From assembly GCF_039555335.1 (NCBI RefSeq), contig NC_092635.1:47884052-47948051 (forward strand): a DNA stretch of 64,000 nucleotides. Reading direction: 5' to 3'. The DNA is from Amphiura filiformis (Eukaryota; Echinodermata; Ophiuroidea; Amphilepidida; Amphiuridae). A program made the translations under genes and the position numbers. A model generated the notes under the pieces. That model was not told the origin of the DNA, did not search any database, and was given only the letters and a program-made list of their open reading frames with translations. Position 1 is the stretch's first letter. Every line of letters starts with the position of its first letter. This document shows positions 1 to 10,668 of the stretch, one piece after another.

Positions 1-716
1 TGCGAGCGAATGAGTAAATTAGAATTGAGGAGGTCGGGCGGGGACATCTGGCCTATTAGTTTGAGAGGGTCATTATACCGAAAAGGGCTAAAGTTATAGT
101 TTCCTCAATTTACGTTATAATTAGAGTTAAAATTAGGGTCAGAGTTATGTTCATTGGCGGCTCTAGGGGGGATACTTATCTTGACTCCCAAATAAATAAA
201 TCCATGACCCCTTCCTTCCGAAGAAAATGACAGCCCCTAAGTTCCCTACGTGCAAACATTATCAAATAACATCATCGGCAGCTACCCAGTTCTGACCTTA
301 ATGCCAGTAAGAATCACATTTCGTCATCAATATGGCCAATTGCCACGCCCATTTAGCACGGAAATAATGAAATATAACTTTTTAAATCAGCTATATCTAG
401 CTTTTCCGTCATAAATTTTTTTTTCCGTAATGGAAAATCCAAATAAAGAGTTTATGTTTCGGGTCAAATTATTTTGCCCTTTGCAATCAATGCCACTATT
501 TTGCAAAACCAATTTTCCTTGTAACCTGTCATTTTCGCCTATACTTTTGCGTGTGGAATTTGTGCACATCCGGGTACCTTACATCGTTGAACACGGTATG
601 GCGACTTGTAGATGTCACGTGCGCATTTATAAATGCGCATTTATATATATACCCGAAGTCCACTGGTAAGAGAACCACGGATGCTCACGGCTTCTCTATT
701 TTGCCGTTATACATCT
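1..716. other. Unassigned flank, no gene seen
   Basis: Short frames on both strands (430-669, 387-569) have no recognisable composition or splice context. I see no mobile-element ends here. Confidence 0.4.
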
Positions 717-719
717 GTT

Positions 720-2636
720 AAGTTATTTTGTAACAATAAGCCTGCATGTGCTCGTATGTTTGATTAGGTATATAGTTACCAATGATACCTAGATGCAGTT
801 GCATAAAAAAGAAGCATTTTGAGCAATTAAGTTGGAGAATGGCATTTGTCATGTGATCTTTGACCTACAACATTGGTTCATGAACAAGTGATTGAGATGA
901 CATCCTGCTGAAACAGATAATATGTATGCTACGTATGGCACGCCCAGCGCGACAAATTCCTTCGAGGTTACACCTCCATGCCGCGTTTAGCGCTACTAAT
1001 ACCTTACGTTTACGTCGCTAAATCACGAGTTAATTCGTACGTATAGAATTTACGTGCAAATAAAATTTTGTAAATCTCATTGGCAATTCATGTGGTTTTT
1101 ACCACTGTATTACTGTACAAATTCAATACACATAATTATATAACAAAATGATTAGAATTAAAGATATTTCGGTACTCTCTTAAATTTTCCGATTGAATAT
1201 ATTCAATCTTTTGCCGTTTGCAGTTTGAATATTCAGTCAAATCATGAAATAATTTGAATTTTATCTTGTTTATCAACCAAAAGGAGTGATCGAGCGATAA
1301 AAATATTCACTCTAAAAACTTAAAATCTCATTCCAACCATATTCACCACATACGATTTGGCAGTATATTAGGAGTAACACATGATTGGATGATGAAATCA
1401 GTCTATAAAAAGAGTCAATCCAAAAAATCCATTTCAATCTATTTTTCAATATTTTTAGATTGATTCCTATCAGCAATCGTTAAAAGATTGAAATATTTCA
1501 ATCGGTGAATTTAAGTACAATTTTGAATACGTATAAGAGTTCGTCAAGTTGCCGCGAACATATTCGCTTTTCAGACGAATGGAAATAGTCAGAAAAATAT
1601 CGTTCGTATAAGTCATTTAAGAAAATATATCGGCAGCAATTAGTGTCAGTAAAATAATTCATCCGAACAATTTTGTAAGTTATTTTGTAACAATAAGCCT
1701 GCATGTGCTCGTATATTTGATTAGGTATATAGTTACCAATGATACCTAGATGCAGTTGCATAAAAAAGAAGCATTTTGAGCAATTAAGTTGGAGAATGGC
1801 ATTTGTCATGTGATCTTTGACCTACAACATTGGTTCATGAACAAGTGATTGAGATGACATCCTGCTGAAACAGATAATATGTATGCTACGTATGGCACGC
1901 CCAGCGCGACAAATTCCTTCGAGGTTACACCTCCATGCCGCGTTTAGCGCTACTAGTACTAATACCTTACGTTTACGTCGCTAAATCACGAGTTAATTCG
2001 TACGTATAGAATTTACGTGCAAATAAAATTTTGTAAATCTCATTGGCAATTCATGTGGTTCTTACCACTGTATTACTGTACAAATTCAATACACATAATT
2101 ATATAACAAAATGATTAGAATTAAAGATATTTCGGTACTCTCTTAAATTTTCCGATTGAATATATTCAATCTTTTGCCGTTTGCAGTTTGAATATTCAGT
2201 CAAATCATGAAATAATTTGAATTTTATCTTGTTTATCAACCAAAAGGAGTGATCGAGCGATAAAAATATTCACTCTAAAAACTTACAATCTCATTCCAAC
2301 CATATTCACCACATACGATTTGGCAGTATATTAGGAGTAACACATGATTGGATGATGAAATCAGTCTATAAAAGAGTCAATCCAAAAATCCATTTCAATC
2401 TATTTTTCAATATTTTTAGATTGATTCCTATCAGCAATCGTTAAAAGATTGAAATATTTCAATCGGTGAATTTAAGTACAATTTTGAATACGTATAAGAG
2501 TTCGTCAAGTTGCCGCGAACATATTCGCTTTTCAGACGAATGGAAATAGTCAGAAAAATATCGTTCGTATAAGTCATTTAAGAAAATATATCGGCAGCAA
2601 TTAGTGTCAGTAAAATAATTCATCCGAACAATTTTG
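720..2636. repeat. Recent tandem segmental duplication, two units of about 957 bp
   Basis: Unit 1 (720-1676) and unit 2 (1677-2636) are almost identical. The differences I see are single bases (GTATG/GTATA, TTTTTACC/TTCTTACC, AAAATC/ACAATC), a 6 bp insertion (ACTAGT) in unit 2, and single-A length changes. Each unit contains two perfect 18 bp palindromes, GATTGAATATATTCAATC and GATTGAAATATTTCAATC. The block ends about 500 bp downstream of the opsin stop. Confidence 0.93.
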
Positions 2637-2689
2637 ATGAGTAACAGCAGCGACGAGTTCGGGAAGTAAGAATATTATTCGTTATGTGC

Positions 2690-2995
2690 AACATGATCGA
2701 CCTTTTTATTAAATTCATGTTACGCATTGATTCTCTTGAATTAGCGAACAGGATATAAAGAGATAGAGGGCAGTATATTATTTATTTAACGGTGATTCAG
2801 CTTGATAAATGAGCGAAAGAGGGCGCTATACATGATTTGTTACATTGAAATCGGAATGCTCCTTCGCTTAATATCTATGATTAGTTAACAGTGCAGTGCC
2901 GCTCGGCTAATCGCCTGTTCCAATACTAATGCAAGAGAATTATGTATAACATGAAAGAAATTAATCGATATTCGGCACTCTGTCAAACTCAAAAC
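2690..2995. mobile_element. Degenerate foldback MITE (related to 53217-53471)
   Basis: The left side reads TTAAATTCATGTTACGCAT and the right side reads the reverse type, ATAACATGAAAGAAATTAA ... CGGCACTCTGTCAAACTC. Internal words (TAGCGAACA, GAGGGCAGTA) recur at 55450-55530. Confidence 0.55.
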
Positions 2996-3016
2996 AATTA
3001 TTACAGTCCGTTGCAC

Positions 3017-3043
3017 CTGAGACCATAATACCTATGGTCTCAG
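3017..3043. mobile_element. 27 bp perfect palindrome with 7 bp flanking direct repeats
   Basis: The arms CTGAGACCATA and TATGGTCTCAG enclose 5 bases. The direct repeat GTTGCAC lies on both sides (3010-3016 and 3044-3050). The termini match the palindrome at 37898-37947. It is about 90 bp past the opsin stop codon, so it may be transcribed in the 3' UTR. Confidence 0.7.
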
Positions 3044-3129
3044 GTTGCACACACACCAATAGTCAATCCGAATTTAAACTAATCAACCACATGGTGAACC
3101 CGCGCGTTCATGAAATGCCACCAGTATAG

Positions 3130-4117
3130 TTACATCCTGGTGAGCTGATCGGAAGGATTTATGGGAAGCCCTTCTCTATCTACATTCTGCATCTCCATCG
3201 CTGGGTTGGAAATACCTTGGACTTCCTTGGTGCCCGATACCCACAGTTGAGTAGACGATGTACCGATGGCAGGGTCTTCCTCTGGTAAATCAGTCGACAA
3301 ACGCACTTGAAGTGAACGCCGATTGTTTCCTTCTTTCAGAATCCCGGTGGTTTGTTGTTGTTGATTGGTGCTTATCACTGCGACTTCTGGTGCATGTTTT
3401 TGGTGTGATGATTTCTTGGAAGACTGTCGCAGGGTGTCTGCGGAAGACAGAGAGTCGCGACTGGTGCCTTGTGATTGGAAATTCGTTTCGGGTAATTCTC
3501 CGCAACACTTTTTGATAAAATGGTCACGAATGGCTGCCTTGAATTTCTTGTGGCTGATTGCGTAGACAATTGGGTTCCAGATGGCTGAACTCTTGGCTAA
3601 TACTACGGGTAGAGTCTGGACCATTGGACCCAGCAAATCACCGTTGATATACTCCCCTATGAACGCCACAGTTGCGTAAGGTGTCCAGGATAACGCGAAA
3701 AGAGCTGTCAAGGTCATACCGATCTTAGCAATGGCATACTCAGAATTTTGACGTTTGGACTTCTTTTTTCCCTTCTTATCCTTTTTAATAGACTCATCTT
3801 TAGATATATCTGCGAGATTCTTCCTATTCGCTCTAACCGTGCCAACAATATGGACATAACAAGAGACGATGGCGCAAAGGGGAAGAAAGAAATCACCAAT
3901 GAATAGAAAGCCAACGTAGATGCGGTTTCTACGAGAGGTGTCTAGGTAGTGGAACGTGCAGCTTACACCGTACCCTTCCAGGACGTAGTCGCCGATGCCG
4001 AAGAACGGGAAGATGGACCAGAATACGGAATATAGCCACACGCAGACAACCATTCTACCTGCCCGACCATAGGTGATGTTCCGAAGCTTGTCAAGGGAGC
4101 TACATATGGCGTATTGT
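3130..4117 (-). CDS. Opn4: r-opsin exon 4 (TM4-TM7 and cytoplasmic tail)
   Basis: This exon codes for residues 146-473, and the TAA stop is at 3132-3130. It starts after a TTTCAG acceptor at 4118. It holds TM4, extracellular loop 2 (GDYVLEGYGVSC), TM5, the lysine-rich loop 3, TM6 SWTPYA, TM7 with the retinal lysine, and a tail of about 130 residues rich in Ser/Thr, which is a plausible kinase/arrestin target. A long intronless 3' exon carrying TM4-TM7 is a notable gene structure. Confidence 0.93.
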
Positions 4118-7100
4118 CTGAAATAATGAGAATTGAACAATTAAAGAAGTTCACGGCAATGTTTGGAAACCAACCAAAAGATCGATGATGAGGTCCAAGC
4201 CAAGTTTCTAACCCCGGAAGTATCCGTTGGTTTAAGAAACGTAATTGACCTTTTCACTCCTCGCTACTGAAAGAAAGTGGTTACGGTCACATAGATTTCA
4301 TCGATCTTTCAGTTTGTTCCCTTACACAAAAGCACTAATTATCCTAACTTGTTGAATGTAGATTTCATTGGTCATGTTGGTTGACGTTTTCATCAATGAT
4401 TTCAATCATTAAGTGAAATGCATGAAGTGAGACTTTACAATACTGTTTCACAGACTAATATCACATAAATACATTAAAATCATAATGCTTTTTTTTTGTT
4501 AAGTTTTTTGATAATTGTCAAGGAAAAAATGCAATCGCAACATCTTTTTTTTTTTTTGGGGGAGAAGCAAAACTCTTGTAAAATAATGTCTCTTGAAGTA
4601 ATTAATGATCAGGTTTAAAAACCACGTGAGTTGTACCTGGAGCAAAATTTTAACATTAAAGAAATAAACAAATTATAAGAATTCTTACCTGTCAAAGGCG
4701 ATTGCAGTGAGAGTAGCTATAGACAACACACCAAACATAGCACCTCCCCAGGCGTAAGCATCACATCCTATTTATTCATATAAAAAATAATATTTTAGAA
4801 GCTAATCAATATAACTTTAGAATAAAGACTATTATAAGCTTCGCAAAAATGCAGAAGCAAGAGAAAGGTATTACATTTTCGGGTCCAGAACAACGCCAAT
4901 ACCTGTATCGGGCTGTTTCATTTAAAATCTACACTACCCCTGTGGAAGATTTTGGAAATATCTTCCACAGGGGGAGTATGAATTTTAAATCAAATGATCA
5001 CATCAGACAGTTCCATTTGAATTTCATGCACCCTCCGAGAAAGATTCAACCTGAATCTTCACCTGAGGGAGAGTGAGTTTCAAATGGAAATGCTAATGTG
5101 TTAATTCCATTTGAAATTCATACTCCCTCTGTGGAAGATATTTCCAAGATCTTCCACAGGGGTAGTGTGGATTTTAAATAGAATAGTCCAATTATGGAAA
5201 GATCTTATTAGCTGTACCAGTGATATGAGACAACATCCCTGGCTATACAGCAGTATGTCACACGTGATGATCAAATGGGAAACACACATCTAGAATCATA
5301 ATTTTTGCTACTGCGATTTTTAATATCAGCTAGCATTGATTTAGCTATTTTAAGGTATATTTTCGTTTCTATATCAAAGTATTCATCGTTTTCTGCTTTT
5401 TTATGTTAATTTTTATTAACTGTACATTTGTGTGCAAACTGAGGGCGCTGTTTACATATATTTTAAGTTTAAATTAGCCAAAAATTTATAGATATTCCTT
5501 ACATTTCATGATAAAATGTTTATTTGTTAGTCCTTTTTCTGATATTCTAATACCATTATACAAGTGTCTACCCCTTGTAAAGATGCAAACATGATTTAAG
5601 ATAAATAGCGCCATCATTGTTCACCTTTTCTTTAAAATTACCACAGTTTACATGCCATCAAACAACCGCGCTATAGTGGGACAAATATCTTACCGACTTC
5701 ACCGAATAACCACCTTCCGTGTACCGTAGAGAGAAACATCATTGGAAACTCGAAGAAGACCATGAGTAAATCACTGCATGCGAGATTGATAATCAGCATA
5801 TTCGGTGGTGTGCGAAGGGAGCGCGTCCTGTCAATGAAAGAAAGCGGACACGCAAAAAATTAGGTGTTAGGGCTATTAGTATTAGGACTTAAAGGTACAA
5901 TGTTGTTCAAGGTTGCCCCGCAGGGCTACAAAGAAACACTTTTGCTCAACAAACAGTAGCGATCAAGCTATAAATTAGCCCCGATAGAGGGCCTGAAGAA
6001 TGAGGGAAATTATAGAGCCCTACCGAATTTGAGGCCTGAAGCTTGAGGGCTGGAGCCCCGTATCAAGAAAAACATAAAGGCCGCAAGCCCGGTAGGGTTT
6101 AGGCCGGAACTCCCATAGTGTGGAATTGTAACTAATGGAAAATGCCCCGCAGGGCAATAAAGCAAAACCATGCGTAACCTTAATGTAATGATGAGCAACA
6201 GAAGGCGTCAATATACATGAGATGCTGTCTTCCAGAGAAAGAGAGGGGTACTTTTGCACGATTCTAAACATGATAATATGCTAAACAGTTCATGTATCCA
6301 TGTAATTTTGCATATTCTACTACTCACATTGGGTGCACTATATCTTGAAAACAGTGATTCTCTATACATATTTATGCGAGTAAGCCTTCGCGAAACTTGA
6401 AAATCCTATAAATATTCAAAATTGTGTATTCTGCTTTAGAATCGTGCGATTTTCACCGGATTTGTTTCCTAAATATAACAGGAAATGACTATTTATAACT
6501 TATATGCCAAGTTTGCAGCCCAGCAAACACAAAACGTTTTCGACATCATTCGCAAAAGGTTATAAAAGGTTGTCAGAAAACGTTTAAATGTCGGGTTATA
6601 TAAAGGGTACATTAATGGTATAAAACGTTTTCATAACATTAAATAACATTTGTTGGTAATTTAGTGCACAGCAAACACAAATGTTTTACAGAAAACATTT
6701 AAATGTCGGGTTATATAAAGGGCATAAAAACGTTTTAATAACATTCCAAAAACATTTTTGAAAACTTGGTACAAATCATTCTAAACAGAATGTTATTTTG
6801 GGGTTGAAAAATATTTTGCAAAAAATGTTTGCCCAAAATATTTACAATAACGTTTTTAAAATGTTTTCAAGACATGTATGTAACCCGACATTTAAATGTT
6901 ATTAAAACGTTTTGTAAAAAACATTTTAAGAACATTTCTGTGTTTGCTGGGTGCAAATATTTTAACATAATGTTATTTAAGTGTTGACAAAATATAATAG
7001 TTTACAATGACATTTCGAAAACATTTTAAAAATATTGTTGTAGTGTGTTTTCATACAAAACGTTTTAAAACGATTTCATGACCTTTATATAACCCGACAT

Positions 7101-8249
7101 TTTAATGTTATTAAAACGTTTTTACCTAAACCAAAACCCAAAATATAACTTATTTAAAACGTTTTAAAAACGTATTTGTGTTTGCTGGGAGTCCATACCC
7201 GCAGGAAAATCAGCAATTTCTGCATAAAAACCCGAAATCATTGATGAGTGCTATGGTTTATACATATTTGAATGCGTATTCGACCCCGCATACAGCTTTA
7301 TGGGCAGCGGTTGGGACTTTTTGGATTTGCCATAAAGCCGAATAATACCCGTTTTCATGCTTACATCAATTTGGAACATAAAAATATTGTAAATAAATAC
7401 TGCACATTTACTTCTAAAATATATACATTTCAAATGATTGATCAAATAATATCCTCAATTTTTAGAAGGGCCGACAGAATGGTACCAACATTTTCGAACG
7501 CCGTTTACTCTCACGATTATGCGTATTCGTCACTCTACAAAATCGATAAATACACGGGTAAATTATTATTCCGTTAGTAAAAGTAGATACTATATATATA
7601 TATATATAGATAGATAGATAAACTATGGTGATAAACGTTAGGTAAACATCCTGTAGGAAGTTATTATTTTGAATCATAATATAACCCTGCACTATAAGCA
7701 ACAGGTTGGATAAGTGAAGGGTTCATCTTAGCAACTATTTGAAACTGTTGTGATTTGGTGGTTCACAGCATCTTGCGAATGGTAATGAGTTTTTGGGAAA
7801 ATTGCATTAATCATTTCATAGCTAATGTGTAGAAGAATTCAAATATCACAGATATACTTTTGTAGGTCCTGTGGTTATTGAGGTATGTTGTAAAGAGGGC
7901 TGAAACAACAACACTTTTGTAAAACGTATACATAACTCATTCACAATAATATTATATATAAATCAAGCAAGTTTTCAAAGTATATGATTTGAAGAATGAA
8001 CTTCAGCAAAACATCAAAGTGTTATTTGTCAATAATATATTGATTTAGATAATGAAAACCCTCAAGGTGGTACTATACACCCCTTGATAAATTTGTGACT
8101 ATTTTTGCATTTTTATCAAAAAATAATAACACACTGGTAACAAAAGGTATTATAGGGGCAAGGAATCCAGTTACTACACTGGAATTTCAGTGACTCAAGA
8201 CAAGCGGTACGTTATTTATGATACGAAAAGAGGTACCGCTAGATAGATA

Positions 8250-8315
<66 letters not shown>

Positions 8316-8542
8316 ACTTACTTGAAGAAGATGTAGATAACCATAAGATTTCCTGCAGCTCCTACGAAGAAGACTGTAATGAGAAATACAGCGAGTCCAA
8401 ACCTAAGAAGCTCTGGCATAGGAGGCAAATGATCATGTCCTGGAGCAGGTTGCAGGTGCCAAGGAGTGGTTAGATCCATAGGCGCATCCTTCAAGCCATC
8501 GTTGGCCATTGCTGCAGCTGTTGTGAATGCTTCCTCCGCCAT
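3130..8542 (-). CDS. Opn4: r-opsin (melanopsin-like, Gq-type) photoreceptor, complete, 4 exons, 473 aa
   Basis: This is a seven-transmembrane, retinal-binding GPCR of the plasma membrane. The exons are 8542-8322, 5827-5694, 4767-4689 and 4117-3130; all junctions are GT-AG and keep frame. In the joined protein, GN of TM1 is at residues 64-65, LACSD of TM2 ends at D93, and the TM3 cysteine is C120 with a tyrosine three residues on (Y123, the r-opsin type at the bovine-113 position). E192 and C198 in loop 2 match bovine E181 and C187. Other landmarks are W172 (TM4), P224 (TM5), SWTPY (TM6, W289), the Schiff-base lysine K320 in LAKSSA, and NPIVY from N326. The third cytoplasmic loop is long and lysine-rich, and CC at 348-349 could be palmitoylated. 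Two oddities are DRQ for DRY (144-146) and SHKKF where r-opsins usually have HPK. By family knowledge this couples to Gq and phospholipase C. A divergent echinoderm opsin class is a less likely alternative. No AATAAA was found close after the stop. Confidence 0.92.
4689..4767 (-). CDS. Opn4: r-opsin exon 3 (TM3)
   Basis: This 79 bp exon encodes GCDAYAWGG through TLTAIAFD, residues 119-144. It supplies the disulfide cysteine C120, Y123 at the r-opsin counterion site, and the aspartate of the DR motif. The arginine codon is split over the exon 3/4 junction. The acceptor is TAG (4770-4768) and the donor is GTAAGA (4688-4683). Confidence 0.9.
4907..5193. mobile_element. Foldback MITE, TGGAAGAT family (in opsin intron 3)
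   Basis: The ends read ATTTAAAATCTACACTACCC and, inverted, GGGTAGTGTGGATTTTAAAT. Internal inverted blocks contain CTGTGGAAGAT...ATCTTCCACAG. Related copies are at 22733-23010, 43786-43915, 45690-45872, 59655-59806, 59892-60080 and 63195-63382. Confidence 0.85.
5440..5620. mobile_element. Short TIR element with GGCGCTxTTTA ends
   Basis: The left end GAGGGCGCTGTTTA and right end AAATAGCGCCATC are inverted. The body is related in inverted orientation to 10473-10668 (CTACCCCTTGTAAA / TTTACAAGGGGTAG). Confidence 0.55.
5694..5827 (-). CDS. Opn4: r-opsin exon 2 (cytoplasmic loop 1, TM2, loop to TM3)
   Basis: This 134 bp exon sits between acceptor CAG (5830-5828) and donor GTAAGA (5693-5688). It completes lysine 74 and encodes residues 75-118, including the diagnostic SLRTPPNMLIINLACSDLL stretch of opsin loop 1 and TM2, and HGRWLFGEV before TM3. 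No ATG-initiated reading frame covers it; it was found by translating between splice sites and continuing the exon 1 frame. Confidence 0.9.
6519..7190. mobile_element. CAGCAAACAC-family non-autonomous element (opsin intron 1)
   Basis: TIRs are CCAGCAAACACAAAACG and the inverse ...TTTGTGTTTGCTGGG. The interior repeats the modules GTCGGGTTATATAAAGG and AAAACGTTTT in both orientations, with internal copies of the end sequence, as if several copies were stacked. The copy at 23279-23970 has the same order in reverse orientation. Confidence 0.85.
7590..7622. repeat. (TA)n/(GATA)n microsatellite
   Basis: Eleven TA dinucleotides are followed by GATAGATAGATA in opsin intron 1. Confidence 0.85.
7735..7930. 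repeat. Dispersed repeat, inverted relative to 49195-49390
   Basis: The shared words are inverted between the copies: GTGATTTGGTGGTTCACAGC, GTAGAAGAATTCAAAT and GTAAAGAGGGCTGAAACAAC. No clear ends were found. Confidence 0.6.
8062..8240. mobile_element. Half copy of the 59031-59392 foldback MITE
   Basis: It matches the left arm (GTACTATACACCCCTTGATAA ... GAGGTACCGCTAG) and stops at the centre of dyad symmetry, where a GATA/GATT microsatellite takes over. Confidence 0.8.
8241..8314. repeat. (GATA)n-(GATT)n microsatellite at the opsin exon 1 donor
   Basis: It comprises two GATA units and about 16 GATT units. On the coding strand the tract starts at intron position about +8, directly after GTAAGTA. 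Confidence 0.95.
8322..8542 (-). CDS. Opn4: r-opsin exon 1 (extracellular N-terminus and TM1)
   Basis: It encodes residues 1-73 plus two bases of codon 74. The start is ATG at 8542-8540, and another Met at residue 12 is a possible internal start. The 45-residue N-terminus is proline-rich and has no N-glycosylation sequon. TM1 (about 47-73) contains AGNLMV. The donor GTAAGT is at 8321-8316, and a tetranucleotide microsatellite begins almost immediately after it in the intron. Confidence 0.88.
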
Positions 8543-8700
8543 TACGTTGTTTTGTTAATTACTATTTGGTCACGATAACCTCAGCAGCAGTAGACTCGCT
8601 CAGCTTAGGTATAGAACTTCTTTACGTGCAGTTGCTTTCTAAGATATATATCCGTTATGTAAGGAAAAAAGAAAGAAAGATGAATTGGTGACGGTAGGCA
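8543..8700 (-). promoter_or_regulatory. Candidate proximal promoter of the r-opsin
   Basis: In the 160 bp upstream of the start codon the minus strand has GATATATATC about 100 bp before the ATG and TAATTA-type homeodomain core sequence at about 8554-8560. These are common words in AT-rich DNA, so the call is only positional. Confidence 0.2.
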
Positions 8701-8712
8701 AAAAATATGTTT

Positions 8713-9310
8713 TAGATACGTTAAATTCACCACTAATTTTGCACTAAGCACAAATTATTGCCAAATAGTGCGTCAATTTGCATTCGTGCGATAAGCCCGA
8801 TAAAATATCAAAATGTGAAGGTTATTTTAAGTAAGAATTAAAATTTCCACTAAAAGGATGCTTCATTTAAAAAGACAGATTTGACGTCTGTATCGTAGAC
8901 AACTATGTCTTAGATTACAATCTCTCATGTTTTCGGTTTTCATGTTTAAGTCGCTAAATTCACCAGCAATTTTGAATTCGGTACAAATTTATACCAAATA
9001 TTGCATTTTCATCCATGTGATAAGCCGATAAAATATTAAAATGGGAATGTAAAGGTCATTTAAGTAAGACTTAAACTTCCCACTAAAAGGATACTTCTTC
9101 TTTAAAAAAACCCAAAGACAGATCTGACGTGTGCATGAAAGACAGAAAAATCTTACAATTCTCCCACAAGATTACAATTCTCTCGTATGTTCGCTTAAAG
9201 TCGATAAACATGTTAAATTCATCAGCAATTTTGCATTTGGTATAAATATAATTATGCCAAATATTGCATTTTCTGAATATGCGGTGGAAAAGAAGATTTG
9301 TAATCCCGAT
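8713..9310. repeat. Three diverged tandem copies of about 240 bp upstream of the opsin
   Basis: Each copy has TTAAATTCACCA/CATCAGCAATTTTG, then CCAAATATTGCATTT, GATAAGCCGATAAAATAT, TTTAAGTAAGA and CCACTAAAAGGATRCTTC. The third copy (from about 9200) is truncated. The array lies 170-770 bp upstream of the opsin start codon. Confidence 0.75.
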
Positions 9311-9351
9311 TGATTATACGTTCCGACACCTTCCTTGCATATAGATCTTAA

Positions 9352-9463
9352 GTCATTTATATCCCTTAAGGGCTCATATAGCGACGTTTTCATGTATTTT
9401 TGTGGGAACTTAGAGCAAATCAGACATATCGAATTGCATTTTGAATACCCTTGCTCATATCGC
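9352..9463. mobile_element. Fragment of the TTAAGGGAT palindromic MITE family
   Basis: It contains CCCTTAAGGGCTC, TTTTTGTGGGA, and GACATATCGAATTGCATT as in the copy at 21858. Confidence 0.7.
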
Positions 9464-9821
9464 TAGCGTTTGGAGTGTAAAGTTGGTTGTGGCTTTACTG
9501 TGTAGAGCACTTCAGATTGATTCTACTGTAAGCTGAGAGCGATTCTTCGTTAGCCAATGAAATAAAACCTATTTTGAGGCCAGATTTAACAATTAAATTC
9601 ATTGGTCAATTCAATTTACCTATCAATTGCAATTAAACTAAAATTTCAACTCAAAGCCATAATTATATACGATTTTGTTTTTTGTTTATTTTTGTTATTT
9701 GCCACAATTATGAAATAACCCTGCTTATTATCCTGGCCGATTAACTGTGGTGTTCAATGTGGATTTAATGTTTTAATTAAGACATTTCAAAATTGTCTGT
9801 TGTTCTATAAACATAACAAAT

Positions 9822-10240
9822 TAAGCTCTTCCAAAAACATTTCCATAAAAAATAGATTAGTATGTCTATTCCATAGACTGTTAGCTTTTACTATCAGATA
9901 TCTCCCCCTTTTAAAATTGAGCCAAACAACTGAGGCAAAGCAAAGAAAATTGGAATTTACTATCAGCGCCAATGCGTGTCACTCCGTCGGTTGTGCTACG
10001 GTACAATCCTTTGATGTATGTATACCCGAACCACACGTCATGTACGTACTGTGTTATGAACATCGTGTACGTGTTCGACTAATATTTGTATCGTAAGAAT
10101 AAACCATCTTGTTCAAACGGTTTATTCAAAAAAGTGTTGATTTTGCAGGGTATGTTAGTTTACTGAAGTACATTACAATCGTGTAAAAAACAGAATCTCG
10201 AAAACTATTGAGGGCAGCAAATGTTACAATATGGCTTTAA
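9822..10240. mobile_element. TTAAAGCCATATT-family MITE, degenerate left end
   Basis: The right end reads GTTACAATATGGCTTTAA. The interior (TATCTCCCCCTTTT, GGCAAAGCAAAGAAAATTGG, ATGTACGTACTGTGTTATG, GGTTTATTCAAAA) is shared with 11123-11584 and 49847-50302. Confidence 0.75.
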
Positions 10241-10472
10241 GTGTAAGTTAGGTCATGTACAAACAAATATATAAACAATACCAAATTACTTACCAAATGA
10301 ATATACATCATTTTAATACCACATTCATTTGAAAAGATCGTACATCTAAAGTTAGATACATGTAAGTCAGAATGAAGGCGCGTGTGAAAAAACAGCAAAG
10401 TGTGTACAATAATTGTATTACAAATGTGTCACTTTCCACGGTTGTTAAGTAAATTATTAAGTAAATGCAAAC

Positions 10473-10668
10473 TATAGGTGGCGCTATTTATCCTAAATCA
10501 TATTTCGTAATTTACAAGGGGTAGGTAATCAATACTGCCATTAAAACAAATGGAATAGGTGAAACAAGCAACAAAGAATTTTATAAACATATTTCATCAA
10601 AAAATAATAGGAATTATTTGTATTAAAAGCTTGAAAGAGTAATTTCCAGTAACTAAATAGCGCCACCA
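10473..10668. mobile_element. Short MITE with GGTGGCGCTATTTA ends
   Basis: The left end GGTGGCGCTATTTA and the right end TAAATAGCGCCACC are perfect inverted repeats. It is related to 5440-5620. Confidence 0.75.

Noticed and set aside
1498-1809. 103-codon minus-strand frame
   Set aside because: It spans the junction of the tandem duplication, shows no domain, and starts from a non-standard context.
3258-3914. Other frames overlapping the opsin last exon
   Set aside because: They are shadows of the opsin exon; none has splice support or domain content.
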